This document shows, in pieces, positions 12,300 through 22,164 of a stretch of 64,000 bases of DNA (positions are counted from its first letter, which is position 1; every line of letters starts with the position of its first letter). Below the pieces are notes generated by a model, which did not search any database, was not told the origin of the DNA, and worked only from the letters and a program-made list of their open reading frames with translations. The stretch is taken from assembly GCA_027886175.1 (NCBI GenBank), contig JAJNNQ010000023.1, forward strand, positions 10,557,001 through 10,621,000, in the 5' to 3' direction. Source of the stretch: Phylloscopus collybita (Eukaryota > Chordata > Aves > Passeriformes > Phylloscopidae). The position numbers were made by a program, and so were the translations under genes.

Positions 12300-13525
12300 A
12301 GTCTCAAAAAGTAGGAAATAATTTATTGTTTGAAAGCATAAAGATTCTTGTAAAAAAAACCTTTCATCAAGAACTTTAATAGTTTTAGAACCCTTTTAAG
12401 TTGTCCTAGCCGAAAAGTAGGTAAAAAAGTTTTCTTTTCTGCCTCTGTTTGAATTTTTTTTTTTTTAAAAAGCTTGTGTAACATCTTTCTCCATAGTGTG
12501 TTGATACAGAAAGTAGCACAACATTTTCTACTTTTAAATCGTTCCCATCGCTCCGTTCGCTTTAGCTCTCAGAGTTCAGAGGTTTGACAAAAGGATCCCA
12601 GTGGAGTTTTAACCTGAATGGAAACTCTTAATGAGCAGGCATGAAGGCTCCAACCCACCTCTGCCAGATAACGATGTGGCTGTGCCAGGCTGAGGGCCAG
12701 GCAGAGCTTAACAGTGACCAGGGGAAGACTCTCGCTTAAAACTGAGAATTGTGTCTTGGTTCTTGCAAGGAGAGAGGCTTGAGCAGGGTTTCTCTGAGGG
12801 GAGAGGGGGTTCAACTTCCTTTTTGGGATGTTAAGGCAGCTTCTCCGGGATTTCCCTGGAGGACTTGGTTCCACTAGCTGAAAGCCTCGTATCCAAACCA
12901 CCGCTGAGCCTCTGGCTCTGGGGCCATCAGAGGATAAATTAAGACTAAAGAGGTTTTAACAGTTTGGTTGAGATCTCCCACTACCCAAACTTTCCAAATT
13001 ACGGATTTTTTCCTTGTCACCACTTGTCCAATCTTCTTCTAGCAAAGATTTTCTGGGCAAAGATGATGGGGATATTCAAAGGAATCTACAGGAATTAGAT
13101 GCTCCTCTCTCACTGCATCTAATTCACATGAGGTGAATCGGGCACCTCGTTCTCATATGGCTTGGTCGAGTGGTCACTAAAATCAGCATGAATACTATTA
13201 AATAAAATTACCTTTGAGTCAGGCCCTCAAGCTTTGAGATCCAAGCCTAAGTGTAAAAACTGAAAGCAGGAATTTATAAGAAAAAAAAATAGTATTTCAG
13301 ACTCTTTTAGAAACATACAGAAGCAAAGGGTACAAATTAGTTCCCCTCCTTACGTGGTGCATAGAGTTTCCTGTGGGCTCTCTGCACGTAAGTAGATGCG
13401 TCATTACAAAATAAATTAAATTAGGTCGAACCACCATTGCCATCTAAAAGCAACCATACCTTGCACCATGCGGCACTTAATTCATAATAAAAAGAGTTTA
13501 ATAAATATCTCATAAACGGTGATTA

Positions 13526-13637
13526 ATTTTTTTTTTTCTCTTTTCTTTTTGCTCCTTTTTTTTTCTTTCTTTTTTTTTTTTTAACTTTTTTCCTTTTTTT
13601 TTTCTTTTTTCTTTTTTTTTTTTTCTTTTTTTTTTGT
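13526..13637. repeat. pyrimidine (T-rich) tract, A/G-rich on the CACNG4 sense strand
   Basis: About 110 bp of T with scattered C (and one AA) on the plus strand. In the CACNG4 transcript orientation this reads as A runs broken by G. It yields a poly-Lys frame on the minus strand that is not a gene. Oligo-dT would prime within it. Confidence 0.93.
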
Positions 13638-13664
13638 TCGTTCTGTTTTAAAAAAGACAAAGTT

Positions 13665-13870
13665 GCCATCTGCTCTGTTGGACGCTCGTGGCGCTCCCGT
13701 CGGCTGCGGGGGCTCGTCCGGGCGTTGCCGGGAGGTTCTCTCCGCTCGCGGTGTAGCGTTAGTGTTGCACTTGTGAAGCAGTAAGGAAATGGGGAGCGGC
13801 GGCTCAGCCTCCGGCTCCCCGGCTCAGCCCCGCTCCCCTGCTCCCCCCGGGAAGTCTCCAGGGGCTCCTG
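13665..13870. other. CpG-rich block inside the CACNG4 3' region
   Basis: A 200-bp GC-rich stretch with many CpGs is embedded in otherwise AT-rich 3' sequence, next to the pyrimidine tract. No coding frame with recognisable content. It could be a small orphan CpG island. Confidence 0.5.
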
Positions 13871-14199
13871 ACAGCCAGCACTCAGCACCTTGCCGGATCA
13901 GGCACTAGGGCTCGTCGGAATGAGAATTCAAGTTTTCTAAACGTTAGGCAAGAAATGATGTTTTGTAAATAATATGCTTAAGTCCCACCTGCTTTATTCT
14001 ATTTTTTTTTTTCCCCTTTCTCGGTGTTTCAAGAGGCACCCACCCTCCGCCGCTCGGCCTGCATTGCCCCAAGGGATGCCTCACCCCAGGAATGGGAGAC
14101 CCCCTTCCCACCCCATCAGGGAGTCTGTAATGCTCAGTACGTGGGTGCTCTATGGTTTCAGTGGCACAGGTCAGTTTTAGAAAGTGTTGCCTTCAAAAA

Positions 14200-14247
14200 T
14201 ATTTTCTTTTTTTTTTTTCTTTTTTTTTTCCTTTTTGTTTTTTTTTG
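14200..14247. repeat. T-rich tract in CACNG4 3' UTR
   Basis: Runs of T broken by C and G (about 45 bp) on the plus strand, the second A-rich stretch in the sense orientation of the putative CACNG4 3' UTR. Confidence 0.8.
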
Positions 14248-14704
14248 AAAGAGGCAAAGCTTACGCCGTGTCAAAGGAAAGTGGCTCGCCTGATGAGTAG
14301 TTCATTTTCATCCTCGGGCTTGGTTATAAATTATATCTGCAAGTTTGTATTAAGGGATCTCAATAATAGAAAAAAAAAAGTACAACAATTTTTCTGTAAT
14401 CCTTTAAAACACACTGGTGGCCAGTCCTTTGCAGTTTCTTCAAGACTGTGTACACACTACAAAAGTGCAGGAACACGAACTGCCTTCATCTTGTGACACC
14501 AAGAACGGAAATAAACAAACTCCAAATAGCTTCAAAAAAAGCTACGAGCGTGTAAATATCTCTATGTTGGTCCAGAGGATCTCCACTTGCTACCTCAACA
14601 CATGCCACAATTAAAGAGGTGAGAGGGTATTTTAACATCGCTCCTGACAGATCCATTCTGTTTGGGCATCTCTTCAAAAAGCACAAGGAAGGAAGGAAGG
14701 TGCT

Positions 14705-15243
14705 TCAAACAGGCGTCGTTCTCCTGTTGACCATGTTGACGTGGAGTCCTTCCTTAAATTCCTTCTGGAGGAAGTTGTGGACCTGCAGGAAACTGGCTTC
14801 TTGGTCTGCGTTGTAGCTGGCAGCCGTGGTAACCTTCAAAGGCTCCCTGGAAAGGGTGTACATGGAAATTTCATTCATGGGGATGGTGCCTGCTATCTTC
14901 ATGCCAACTGGAGAAATGTCCCTGGATGGAGAAGGCTCCGTGGACCGGGAGCTGGATCTGGACCTCCGCCTCCTGTACCTATAGCTTGGCATCCTGGCAT
15001 AGGGAGAACTGGAAGAAGTCTTAAGGAATTCCCTCTTGGTCTTAAACCTCAGCTCTTTGTTCTTCTCGATATAAATGTTCACAGCCAGAACACCTATGGT
15101 TTCGGCCACAATAAAAGACAAGGCTCCAAAATAGAAAGACCAACCATAGTTGTAATGGTTCTTTTTGTCCTCATCTCGCTTGTCACTGGGGTCACCTGCA
15201 TTGCTGGAGATGTAGACAATGATCCCTATGATATTACTTAGAC
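14705..15243 (-). CDS. CACNG4: CACNG4 exon 4, C-terminal half and stop
   Basis: The last coding exon (539 nt) encodes residues 151-328 of the TARP gamma-4 protein. It completes transmembrane segment 3 ([14 protein letters not shown]), then gives the second extracellular loop ([19 protein letters not shown]), transmembrane segment 4 ([20 protein letters not shown]) and a long cytoplasmic tail. The tail has [17 protein letters not shown], the Arg/Ser-rich [20 protein letters not shown] (the TARP phosphorylation region) and the C-terminal class I PDZ ligand TTPV. In this family that ligand binds PSD-95-type scaffolds. The acceptor is a pyrimidine run ending TAG at 15244, and the first two bases complete Gly150. 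The stop is TGA at 14707-14705. Match to mammalian gamma-4 is near-identical through the membrane segments and slightly looser in the tail. Confidence 0.97.
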
Positions 15244-16086
15244 CTAGAGGAAGAAAAACATAAATCAGTGTTTAGGTGGCTGGGGAGATAAAATTCAAGC
15301 CATGTTACTTTCTGGACCTGGATGGTTCTAAGACTGGGACAAGGAAATGTTATGACATTTATTTACTCTTCCATTTATCTCAAGGATTCGTTTCTTCTCG
15401 GAAAACAACCAATAGATCAACATATGGGATCATTTTGGGATCATGCTCACACTGATCCCAAAATACTCAGCAGGACTTCTTCTCATCTCTTCATTGCCAC
15501 AGTGGAAAGGCAGCAGCATGTGGGAGCTTGCTAATATTGTGAGTGGGACTCTAACATCCAGAAGAATGACAAAAATACATTTGGAGCTCAGGGCTATGGC
15601 TGTTCACCTTGATCAGAATAAGTTCCCTTCCACCTTGCTGAATTTTCATCTAAATGCAGCATGCTTAATACAGGCTGCAGGGAGAGCTATTAACAATGGG
15701 GCTGGCTCTCTCAGATGTTTCCAGTATGAAAAACGGGCTCACCTATCAGAGGTGAATGTTTGCTGCCTTCATATTAAAAAAAAATAAGCCCCTAGGTATA
15801 AGAGATGCTTGATTCATCTAACCTTTAATACATTTTAAATAGTGTAAAACATGCTTGTTACAGAATTTCACTTCCTTCTGCAGGAAAACCAAAAGCTTTT
15901 CTAGAATATACTTATTGCGGGGCTTCAGGAGCATCATTTGGACTTGAGAAATTTGCCTGGTGTGGTGGTGTTACTGCCCTCAGCCCAGGAAAAGGGGTGC
16001 AAGGAAAGCACCAAGGAGCTTTTCCAGACTCTTTTCCAGCTGAGAAAGGCAGCACTCCTCAGGAACTCAACTGGAACAGAACATAC
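15244..16086 (-). other. CACNG4: CACNG4 intron 3
   Basis: 843 bp with donor GTATGT at 16086 and acceptor TAG at 15244. It contains a perfect 12-bp inverted repeat (15432-15443 with 15453-15464, 9-nt loop) and nothing else recognised. Confidence 0.93.
15432..15464. repeat. 12-bp inverted repeat in CACNG4 intron 3
   Basis: ATTTTGGGATCA at 15432-15443 is followed after nine bases by its exact reverse complement at 15453-15464. It would form a short hairpin in either strand's RNA. It lies about 190 nt upstream of exon 4 in the pre-mRNA. Confidence 0.85.
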
Positions 16087-16227
16087 CTGCTGCAACGAAG
16101 AGAATCCCAGCGCTGAGAATGATGTTGTTTTTGCTGTTGTAAATCCTCCCTGCTCCGACACAGAGCCCTCCCAGCAACAGCAGGATTGTGCTTAGGATGG
16201 GGAACACGCTGGAGGCACGGACGATGC
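16087..16227 (-). CDS. CACNG4: CACNG4 exon 3
   Basis: This 141-nt exon encodes residues 103 (split Arg) to 150 (split Gly). It contains transmembrane segment 2 ([20 protein letters not shown]), the short cytoplasmic turn RIYNSKNNI, and the start of transmembrane segment 3 ([12 protein letters not shown]). It is nearly identical to the mammalian exon, with small changes such as CVGAG for CIGAG and YNSKNN for YSRKNN. The acceptor is CTCCCTCCAG ending at 16228 and the donor GTATGT starts at 16086. Both junction codons are restored correctly: C plus GC for Arg and G plus GT for Gly. Confidence 0.97.
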
Positions 16228-16344
16228 CTGGAGGGAGACAGGCAGGAAGGGAAGGCAGAGTAATCATTTCAGAGGCCTCCTCGGGTGCAGGTGTGGAGAT
16301 TAGAGTCTCAAACCCCCTGGTTTTTTCCCCTAAAATCATTAAGA

Positions 16345-16565
16345 AGAATGATTCAATAGAACCAGAGAACTGTTAAGGTTGAAAAAGACCTTTAAGATCA
16401 TCAGACCCAGCAGTGAAACCAGCACCTCCACCATGCTTACCACTGAACCATGTCCTTGAGTGCCAGCCCCATCTACACGTTTTCTGAACATGCTCAGGGA
16501 CACCTGTTCCACTGCCTCATAACACTTTCAGTGAAGAAATTTTTTCCTAATACCTAACTTATAAT
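16345..16565 (-). mobile_element. CR1-like LINE 3' fragment
   Basis: The plus strand reads GGTTGAAAAAGACCTTTAAG followed by ATCATCAGACCCAGC, then CACTGAACCATGTCC, GAACATGCTCAGGGACACC and TTTTTTCCTAATACCTAA. This is the characteristic reverse complement of the CR1 3' region found throughout sauropsid genomes. It is 5'-truncated, about 220 bp, inserted in reverse orientation, and diverged, so probably old. It lies just upstream of exon 3 in the CACNG4 pre-mRNA, in sense orientation with the gene. Confidence 0.85.
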
Positions 16566-17399
16566 TTCTCATCCCTTTTTTTTGCTAGAGTCATCACTGA
16601 CTCTGCATTTCTGGGCATGTTTTTGGGATGACAAGGCCGTGAGGTGGCCGGTGTGACACAGACTATCAACCGAGTGGCTTCAATCTCAGGAGCTTTCTCC
16701 CCGAAGTCCGGCGTTATTGCCATTTTCTGATGCCACCACGAGCAGAATATTTCTGGCAAAGCACGAGATAAGTGACAGTAAGACCCAGCACCACGCAGGG
16801 AGCAGCAGTGAAAAATTCATGAGCTGGCTCTGAACCCTACAAGGTTTGGGACAGCTGGAGCAGACGGATCTGTTCCGTGGTGCACACACAAGGGGAGCAA
16901 ATTACAGCTCTTGATGTCAGCAGCATCCATGTTGCCAGCAATAACCCCTTCTTCTTTTGCTGGCTATTAAGGACATCGAAACCTTTCCCATTTCTAAGGA
17001 AGGAATTTTAACAAGTGCGTCTTAGATGTTCGTGTTTAGTTTCCTGACAGCAAAGTAGTAATTTTAAATTCTGCACGCTTCAGTCCATTCATCAGTGTAT
17101 AAAATCCCCCACAAAAAAAATATTAAAACACCACTTCAAGCCAGCTTTCAAAGTCGGGCCACAACGAGACAGAGCAGCAATCGACAGGGAAGCGGCAGGG
17201 AGGGAACAAAAGGGCTGAGAAAAAATAAACAAGCATGAGAAGAGAGATGTCTGCATTGTAAAAACCAAAGGGGTAAAAGCTGGCAGGGGCTCCTGAAAGG
17301 CAGAGTGAGGAACCGACTTTCATTGCTGTAGAGAGAGGATTTATTTTTTGCAGAAGGGGAGATAAGGTGCTGAACACTGCGGTGGAAAATGGGATCACC

Positions 17400-18200
17400 C
17401 TGAAGCTGGGGAAAGGCGAGGGCACGGAGGGGAGCCCCGGTAGAGCGAGGGGTGCCCGGATGGGGGGATCCCGAGTCAGAGGTTGCTGTCGCAGCGGCTG
17501 GAAACCCCCCAGCAGGCTGGGAGGCCACGGGCACGGCCGGGCCGAGCCAGCGGAGAGGAGCGAAGGCCATCTGGGCCGCTCGGAGCCGTGAGCGCCGCGC
17601 TCCCTCCCGGGGCATCCTCCCGGTGCATCCTCCCGGTGCATCCTCCCGGTGCATCCTCCTGGTGCATCCTCCCGGGGCATCTCCCGGTGCATCCTCCTGG
17701 TGCATCCTCCCGGGGCATCTCCCGGTGCATCCTCCCGGGGCATCCTCCTGGTGCATCCTCCCGGGGCATCTCCCGGTGCATCTTCCCGGCTGACGCGCAC
17801 GGCGAGCGGCGCCCGCTGCCCCGGCAGGAGCGGGCAGATGTTCCAGCTGCTGCTTTCTCCTTTCGCTGTCCATGGCCGTGGCGTTCCCAACTCGGTGAAT
17901 GGCTTCCTAACGATTCCCCTGGGAACTGGTGGCAAAGCTCCCGGTGGAGGGACGGGGCCGGGGGTTCCACGGCAGCACCGCCCGCTCTGCCCCGCGGGGA
18001 GGCTGCAGGCACAAACCCAGAGCAGACCCAAACCCAAACCCAAAAAAGACAGCGCCTGCCTGGGAAGCTCCCGCCTGTATCGATCTGCAGCAGCGTGGCA
18101 AGCCCGTCCTTTCCCGGTCCTTCACCGATGGGGCATTTCCAGGCGGATCTGAGCCCGGCCAGGTGGGCATGCATTGCTACTCAGGAACTGCCAAACCCCA
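17400..18200. other. intragenic CpG-rich block, CACNG4 intron 2
   Basis: An 800-bp GC-rich stretch with frequent CpG contrasts with the AT-rich sequence on either side. It contains the 13-bp minisatellite but extends beyond it on both sides. It may be an intragenic CpG island. Open frames on both strands here lack recognisable domains. Confidence 0.55.
17603..17791. repeat. GC-rich 12-13 bp minisatellite
   Basis: About 14 tandem copies of a unit near CATCCTCCCGGTG, with variants carrying CTGGTG or CCGGGG and some 12-bp units (CATCTCCCGGTG). The variants recur in an interleaved order. It generates false frames of the MHREDAPGG type. Confidence 0.93.
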
Positions 18201-18304
18201 CTGACGGGAGCGGGTGTGAGGGCTCTGCTCAGAGCCTGCTGAGAGGTGAGGGACTGTTCTCTTGTCCTGGGTGCATCCCCACGTGTGTGGTAAGAATTAT
18301 CAGC

Positions 18305-18376
18305 ACTTTGGCTTTTGAGTTTTTTCTAATAACTGACCGAGTTTTTTCAGTCAGTTATTAGAAAAAGATCCAAAGT
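18305..18376. repeat. strong imperfect hairpin, CACNG4 intron 2
   Basis: A 17-bp perfect stem (TTTTTCTAATAACTGAC at 18321-18337 pairing with 18350-18366) encloses a 12-nt loop. Beyond a small asymmetric internal loop, a further 7 bp pair (ACTTTGG at 18305-18311 with CCAAAGT at 18370-18376). The roughly 72-nt fold-back has the size and shape of a microRNA precursor, but could equally be a small palindromic repeat remnant. It folds from either strand, and the minus strand is transcribed as CACNG4 pre-mRNA. Confidence 0.85.
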
Positions 18377-19232
18377 CAGTCTCTGCTGCTGGACTTCAAG
18401 GCACCCGAAATCTCTGTTTGTTTGTGCCCTGGTTAAAGGCTGAAAACCTCCTCTGGCCCACCCTTTCTGGGTATTGTTTCTTGCACTTTACTGTCATGCT
18501 GCTTATAATGATTTCAGTTAAATCAAAGAGCTCTGCCAAAATGCTTCAGTGAGGCCATTGGAAGGAACTTGTCAGGCACACCAGATATAGGGGGTGGGTT
18601 GTTCTATTTGTGCTAATAATCTCCAGTGATAATTTTTCTATCCTAGGCAATTAATGCAAAGAGAAACAAAATACATGGTGTGCTCTTCCCGAAAAATTCC
18701 ACGGTGTATTTTTTCTTACCCTTTTAGCTCTGAAATTTCAAAGGAAGCTCATAAGGTACCACGTAGAATTTACATATGTCTCCTGATACTGGTAATAAAA
18801 TGACAGCACATCAAAAAACATTAAGGCAATCTGGTTTTTGCTTTCTCCCTGGCTTTTCTCCCCCCCTTGTTTACTGTCCTGTCGGTTTGCATCGCCTGCT
18901 GAGCACCGCTATGAGCGGTGACACCTCCTCCGGTGCAGCCGCGGCGCTGCTCCTCCCCATGGGGCTGCAAACCCCGCTCGGCTCGGCCTTCTCGTCTCCA
19001 GAAAGGCAGGAGCCGAGGGAATGGCTTTGGAAAGAGGCTGCTCTGACATGCGGGGAGGAAGGGCAGGGAAGTGTAGAGATGCCCCTGGAGCAGGGTCCGC
19101 CTGCTCAGAGCAGCAGAGCCCCGACATCCCCAGCGCACAGCCAGAGTGAGATCCCGCTCTGCACAGGGAGAGGGGCCCGGGCCTCCTGCCGGGCTGGGGG
19201 GGAGCAGCTCGGGGTCTGTGTGCCCGGAGGGA

Positions 19233-19740
19233 GAGCAGGGAACCAGGAGACAGGGGAGCAGGGGACAGGGGAGCAGGGGACAGGGAACCAGGAGACAGGG
19301 GAGCAGGGGACAGGGATGCAGGAGAGAGGGAAGCAGGAGACAGGGAATCAGGAGACAGGGAAGCAGGAGACAAGGGATGCAGGAGACAGGGGAGCAGGGG
19401 ACAGGGATGCAGGGGACAGGGATGCAGGAGACAGGGAAGCAGGAGACAGGGATGCAGGAGACAGGGAAGCAGGAGACAGGGATGCAGGAGACAGGGAAGC
19501 AGGAGACAGGGAAGCAGGAGACAAGGAAGCAGGAGAGAGGGATGCAGGAGACAGGGAAGCAGGAGACAGGGAAGCAGGAGACAAGGAAGCAGGAGAGAGG
19601 GATGCAGGAGACAGGGAAGCAGGAGACAGGGATGCAGGAGACAAGGAAGCAGGAGAGAGGGATGCAGGAGACAGGGAAGCAGGAGACAGGGAAGCAGGAG
19701 ACAAGGAAGCAGGAGAGAGGGATGCAGGAGACAGGGCAGC
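19233..19740. repeat. 15-bp purine-rich minisatellite with 60-bp higher-order repeat
   Basis: About 34 tandem copies of a 15-bp unit near GCAGGAGACAGGGAA. The left part is irregular, with 10-15 bp spacing (GCAGGGGACAGG). On the right, four successive 60-bp blocks (19501, 19561, 19621 and 19681) are identical or differ by one or two bases, a higher-order array of four 15-bp subunits. The plus strand is nearly all purine apart from C; the CACNG4 RNA would be C/U-rich. Because 15 is a multiple of 3, all frames stay open, giving false proteins such as ASLSPASLSP repeats. Confidence 0.95.
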
Positions 19741-21789
19741 CGGGCCGTGTTCGCTGCCGGGGATGCGGCGGCAGCCCAGGGACCGTGCGGGCTTTCCGTG
19801 CTGGCACTGGGACATCTGCTGCTCTCTAAGGCCCTGCTCAGGCATGTGAGGGGGAATTTTTTAGACACACAGATGGGCGTGGGTTGCCACGGGGAAGGTT
19901 CAATAGGAAGGGTCTTGTCTGAGCTCCTCTGCACGTGCCAGCTTGCCACCGTGCTGTCGTTCGCTTGGTTTTGCAGAGAGCAGCTTGAACACCAAAGGGC
20001 AAAATCCAAACTCCTGCCTCTACCCACTGCCAGACCAAAGTCTCCCCAAATCAGTCATTTTTTGCCACTGATTTCCACGGGGTTGTGAACTGGGACTCGA
20101 TCCTGCTAGCAATACAGTGTTTGCATTTCTTCAAAGCCCAGATTGAATTGGGGACTGCGGAAGAGGCTGAGACCCCTCACGCTGCTCCTTCAGGAGCATG
20201 AAACACATGAGTGTCAGTGCCTTTGTCTAAGCCAGGCAGGAAAAATAAATATGAGTCCCAACATGTCCCTCTGAGAAACTGTGCCAAGAAATGGCCAGAA
20301 ATAGTGGAGAATGATATGGAGCCAGTAGACTGCAAAGGTGTTGCAGAGGGCAAAAACAGGATGGAAGCTCTCACGTCCCTTTGAAACAGGATGCAAACAT
20401 CCTCCTGTCTTAGACAATGATTTGGTCCCTATTACATATAGGTATGAGCTCATCTCCTCTGCATTTTGACACGTAACCTTTCAGTAATCTCTAAATCAAC
20501 TCTGTGCATGGGAAACTGCTGCTTTTCTTATGAAAGCTAAAGCCAAGGAGCCTTGTCTCCGTGCAGGCTCTGTGAGGTGAGCTCTGCTCCGCGGGGGAGA
20601 TGCCGGAGACTGATTTTGCAGAAGACATAAAGGGTTGGACCAACTTGTTTTTAAGATCTGCACTTAGTCACTTTTGCAAACAGCTTTTAGGAACACCCGT
20701 CACAAGCACACTTACAAACAATTTACCAGTCTCATATCTTAACATGGAGCTGGAGACTGTTTTTCCCAGTTCTCACTTTTCTCCTTATAAAGGAGGCCTA
20801 ATGTGCTTTTATCAAGATGCTACTTAATTCCTCTTTCCTTTTACTAATGATGTTTGTTTCCTAAAGCTGACTTGGCATCAATTTAACATTAGTGCCAAGG
20901 CTTTGTATGAAAGATAAATGCAGCTGTGCTCACACTCTGCCTTTGCCTGAGCTCTGAAATCGTGTCACCCGGGTGCTGTGACTGATCTAAATCGACAAGA
21001 GCAAAGAGGAAAAAAACATCTGGGTTTTCTGGTGAGGCAAACTTTTCGGAGATTTTTTTTTCCTTCTTCATGTCTTAGCAACTAGAAGTTGTTGCCCAGA
21101 AGTGAGCAGAAGGGCAGAGTGGTTCTCTGAGTGGTGTTTCAGGTAATTAATATTGTAATTGAGGAGTTCTCTGCCTTGCCAGCAGCGTTTTTCTCCACTC
21201 CCTGATTCCCCAACACCTTGTGAGCTGCAGTTCCTCTCCCTGGTAAAGGGCACTGCTTTCAGCCTGGCTGCTCAGCTCTTTTGTTCAGAAGGAACAACAA
21301 GGCAAGGAGTCCTCTGGGGAAGGGGAATCTGACTCCAGCTTTGCAGGTTTCATGGTTGGGTTCCAAGACTTGCCATCAGCTGAGAGGAGGTCATGTGGAG
21401 GGGTTGGTGGGTGAAATCCCTTCTGGGGGGAATTACGTGCCAGCATGGAACATCAGTGCCTGGCTGGCCAGGCAGGGAAGCCCCAGCCCCTGTTCATGCT
21501 GGGATTTTGTGCTTAGCTGCACAAATCTCAGCTTCCTCCTTACAGTGCAGTCATTTCACTTCAGGGGGAGGTGGCTCAGCAGCTGCAAAGGCCGAGGCTT
21601 GAGTAAGGGTTGGGTTTAGGCATTTGGTAAAGCTTCCTAATGGGCTGGAACCCACTCCTCAAACAAGTTCTGTTACACTAACCCTGTAAGTACTCCCTCT
21701 GTAAAATATTCTTGCCAATATGGGCACGATAGCCGTAGTTCTCATTTGAAAATTTGTTATTTGATGCTTAGACAATTGGCACCAAATTG

Positions 21790-21920
21790 TGAGCATTCCC
21801 CTGCCTGAAGGAAACTCTTGGAAAAAAACCTTGGAACCCCGTGGCAGGAGAGAAGGAACCAGATGGGCTTTGAGGTCCCTTCCAACACAAAGCCTTCCAT
21901 GGTTCAATGACTCTGTGGAG
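21790..21920 (+). mobile_element. CR1-like LINE 3' fragment
   Basis: GAACCAGATGGGCTTTGAGG followed by TCCCTTCCAACACAAAGCC, TTCCATGGTTCAATGACTCTG is a CR1 3' terminus in forward orientation. It ends in the degenerate short terminal repeats typical of the family. It is 5'-truncated, about 130 bp, antisense to CACNG4 and lies about 160 bp downstream of exon 2. Confidence 0.75.
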
Positions 21921-22080
21921 GTGATGGCTGGGTCAGCTGCAGCATGGACTGGACACGTGGCACCACTGGGCTGTGCAGCCCAGTTTGGGCCAGGCTGGCA
22001 GTGAGTACAGCTGGGAAGAGAAGCCCAGGGAAGCCTCCCTGGCCACATCTCTGTGGCAGGAATCACATGTGTTCACTTAC

Positions 22081-22164
22081 GGAGAAGGTACTCTGAGCTG
22101 TCATGGTCGTAGTCATTGTCTTCAGGGAAGTGGTTGATCCGGAAACAATGTCCTTTGTAGATTC
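22081..22164 (-). CDS. CACNG4: CACNG4 exon 2
   Basis: This 84-nt exon encodes the end of the first extracellular loop (residues 75 to 103, split codons at both ends). It reads [20 protein letters not shown] then DSSEYLLR, matching mammalian gamma-4 across this stretch. The acidic [14 protein letters not shown] segment is typical of TARPs, whose loop 1 contacts the AMPA receptor ligand-binding domain. The acceptor is TCCATTCAG ending at 22165, and the donor CC|GTAAGTG starts at 22080. Confidence 0.97.

Larger units (their letters stand above)
12300..14704 (-). other. CACNG4: CACNG4 putative 3' UTR
   Basis: Sequence downstream of the CACNG4 stop codon on the minus strand, mostly AT-rich and single-copy. 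Reverse-strand AATAAA hexamers occur at 13998-13993 (about 0.7 kb after the stop) and 12327-12322 (about 2.4 kb after the stop). The second distance is close to my recollection of the mammalian 3' UTR length, so I place the end there. More distal signals near 10.99 kb and 10.81 kb are alternatives. The region contains the 110-bp A/G tract at 13526-13637 and a CpG-rich block at 13665-13870, both unusual for a 3' UTR. Confidence 0.4.
16228..22080 (-). other. CACNG4: CACNG4 intron 2
   Basis: 5.85 kb with donor GTAAGTG at 22080 and acceptor CAG at 16228. It carries a CR1 fragment (16345-16565), a CpG-rich block (about 17400-18200) that contains a 13-bp minisatellite (17603-17791), a strong hairpin (18305-18376), a second, 15-bp minisatellite (19233-19740) and another CR1 3' end (about 21790-21920). 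No additional exon is recognised. The long frames here follow the minisatellites. Confidence 0.9.

Noticed and set aside
13523..13888. Minus-strand frame ending in poly-Lys
   Set aside because: Encoded by the A-rich tract. Low complexity.
14741..15241. 166-codon plus-strand frame
   Set aside because: It is the antisense shadow of CACNG4 exon 4.
17123..18361. Frames of 230-306 codons on both strands
   Set aside because: They combine the 13-bp minisatellite and CpG-rich sequence lacking stops. Competing frames on both strands and no recognisable domains.
18776..20027. Long overlapping open frames on both strands (up to 372 codons)
   Set aside because: They are produced by the 15-bp minisatellite, whose period is a multiple of 3, so every frame stays open. 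No domain, no splice evidence, and pure repeat composition.
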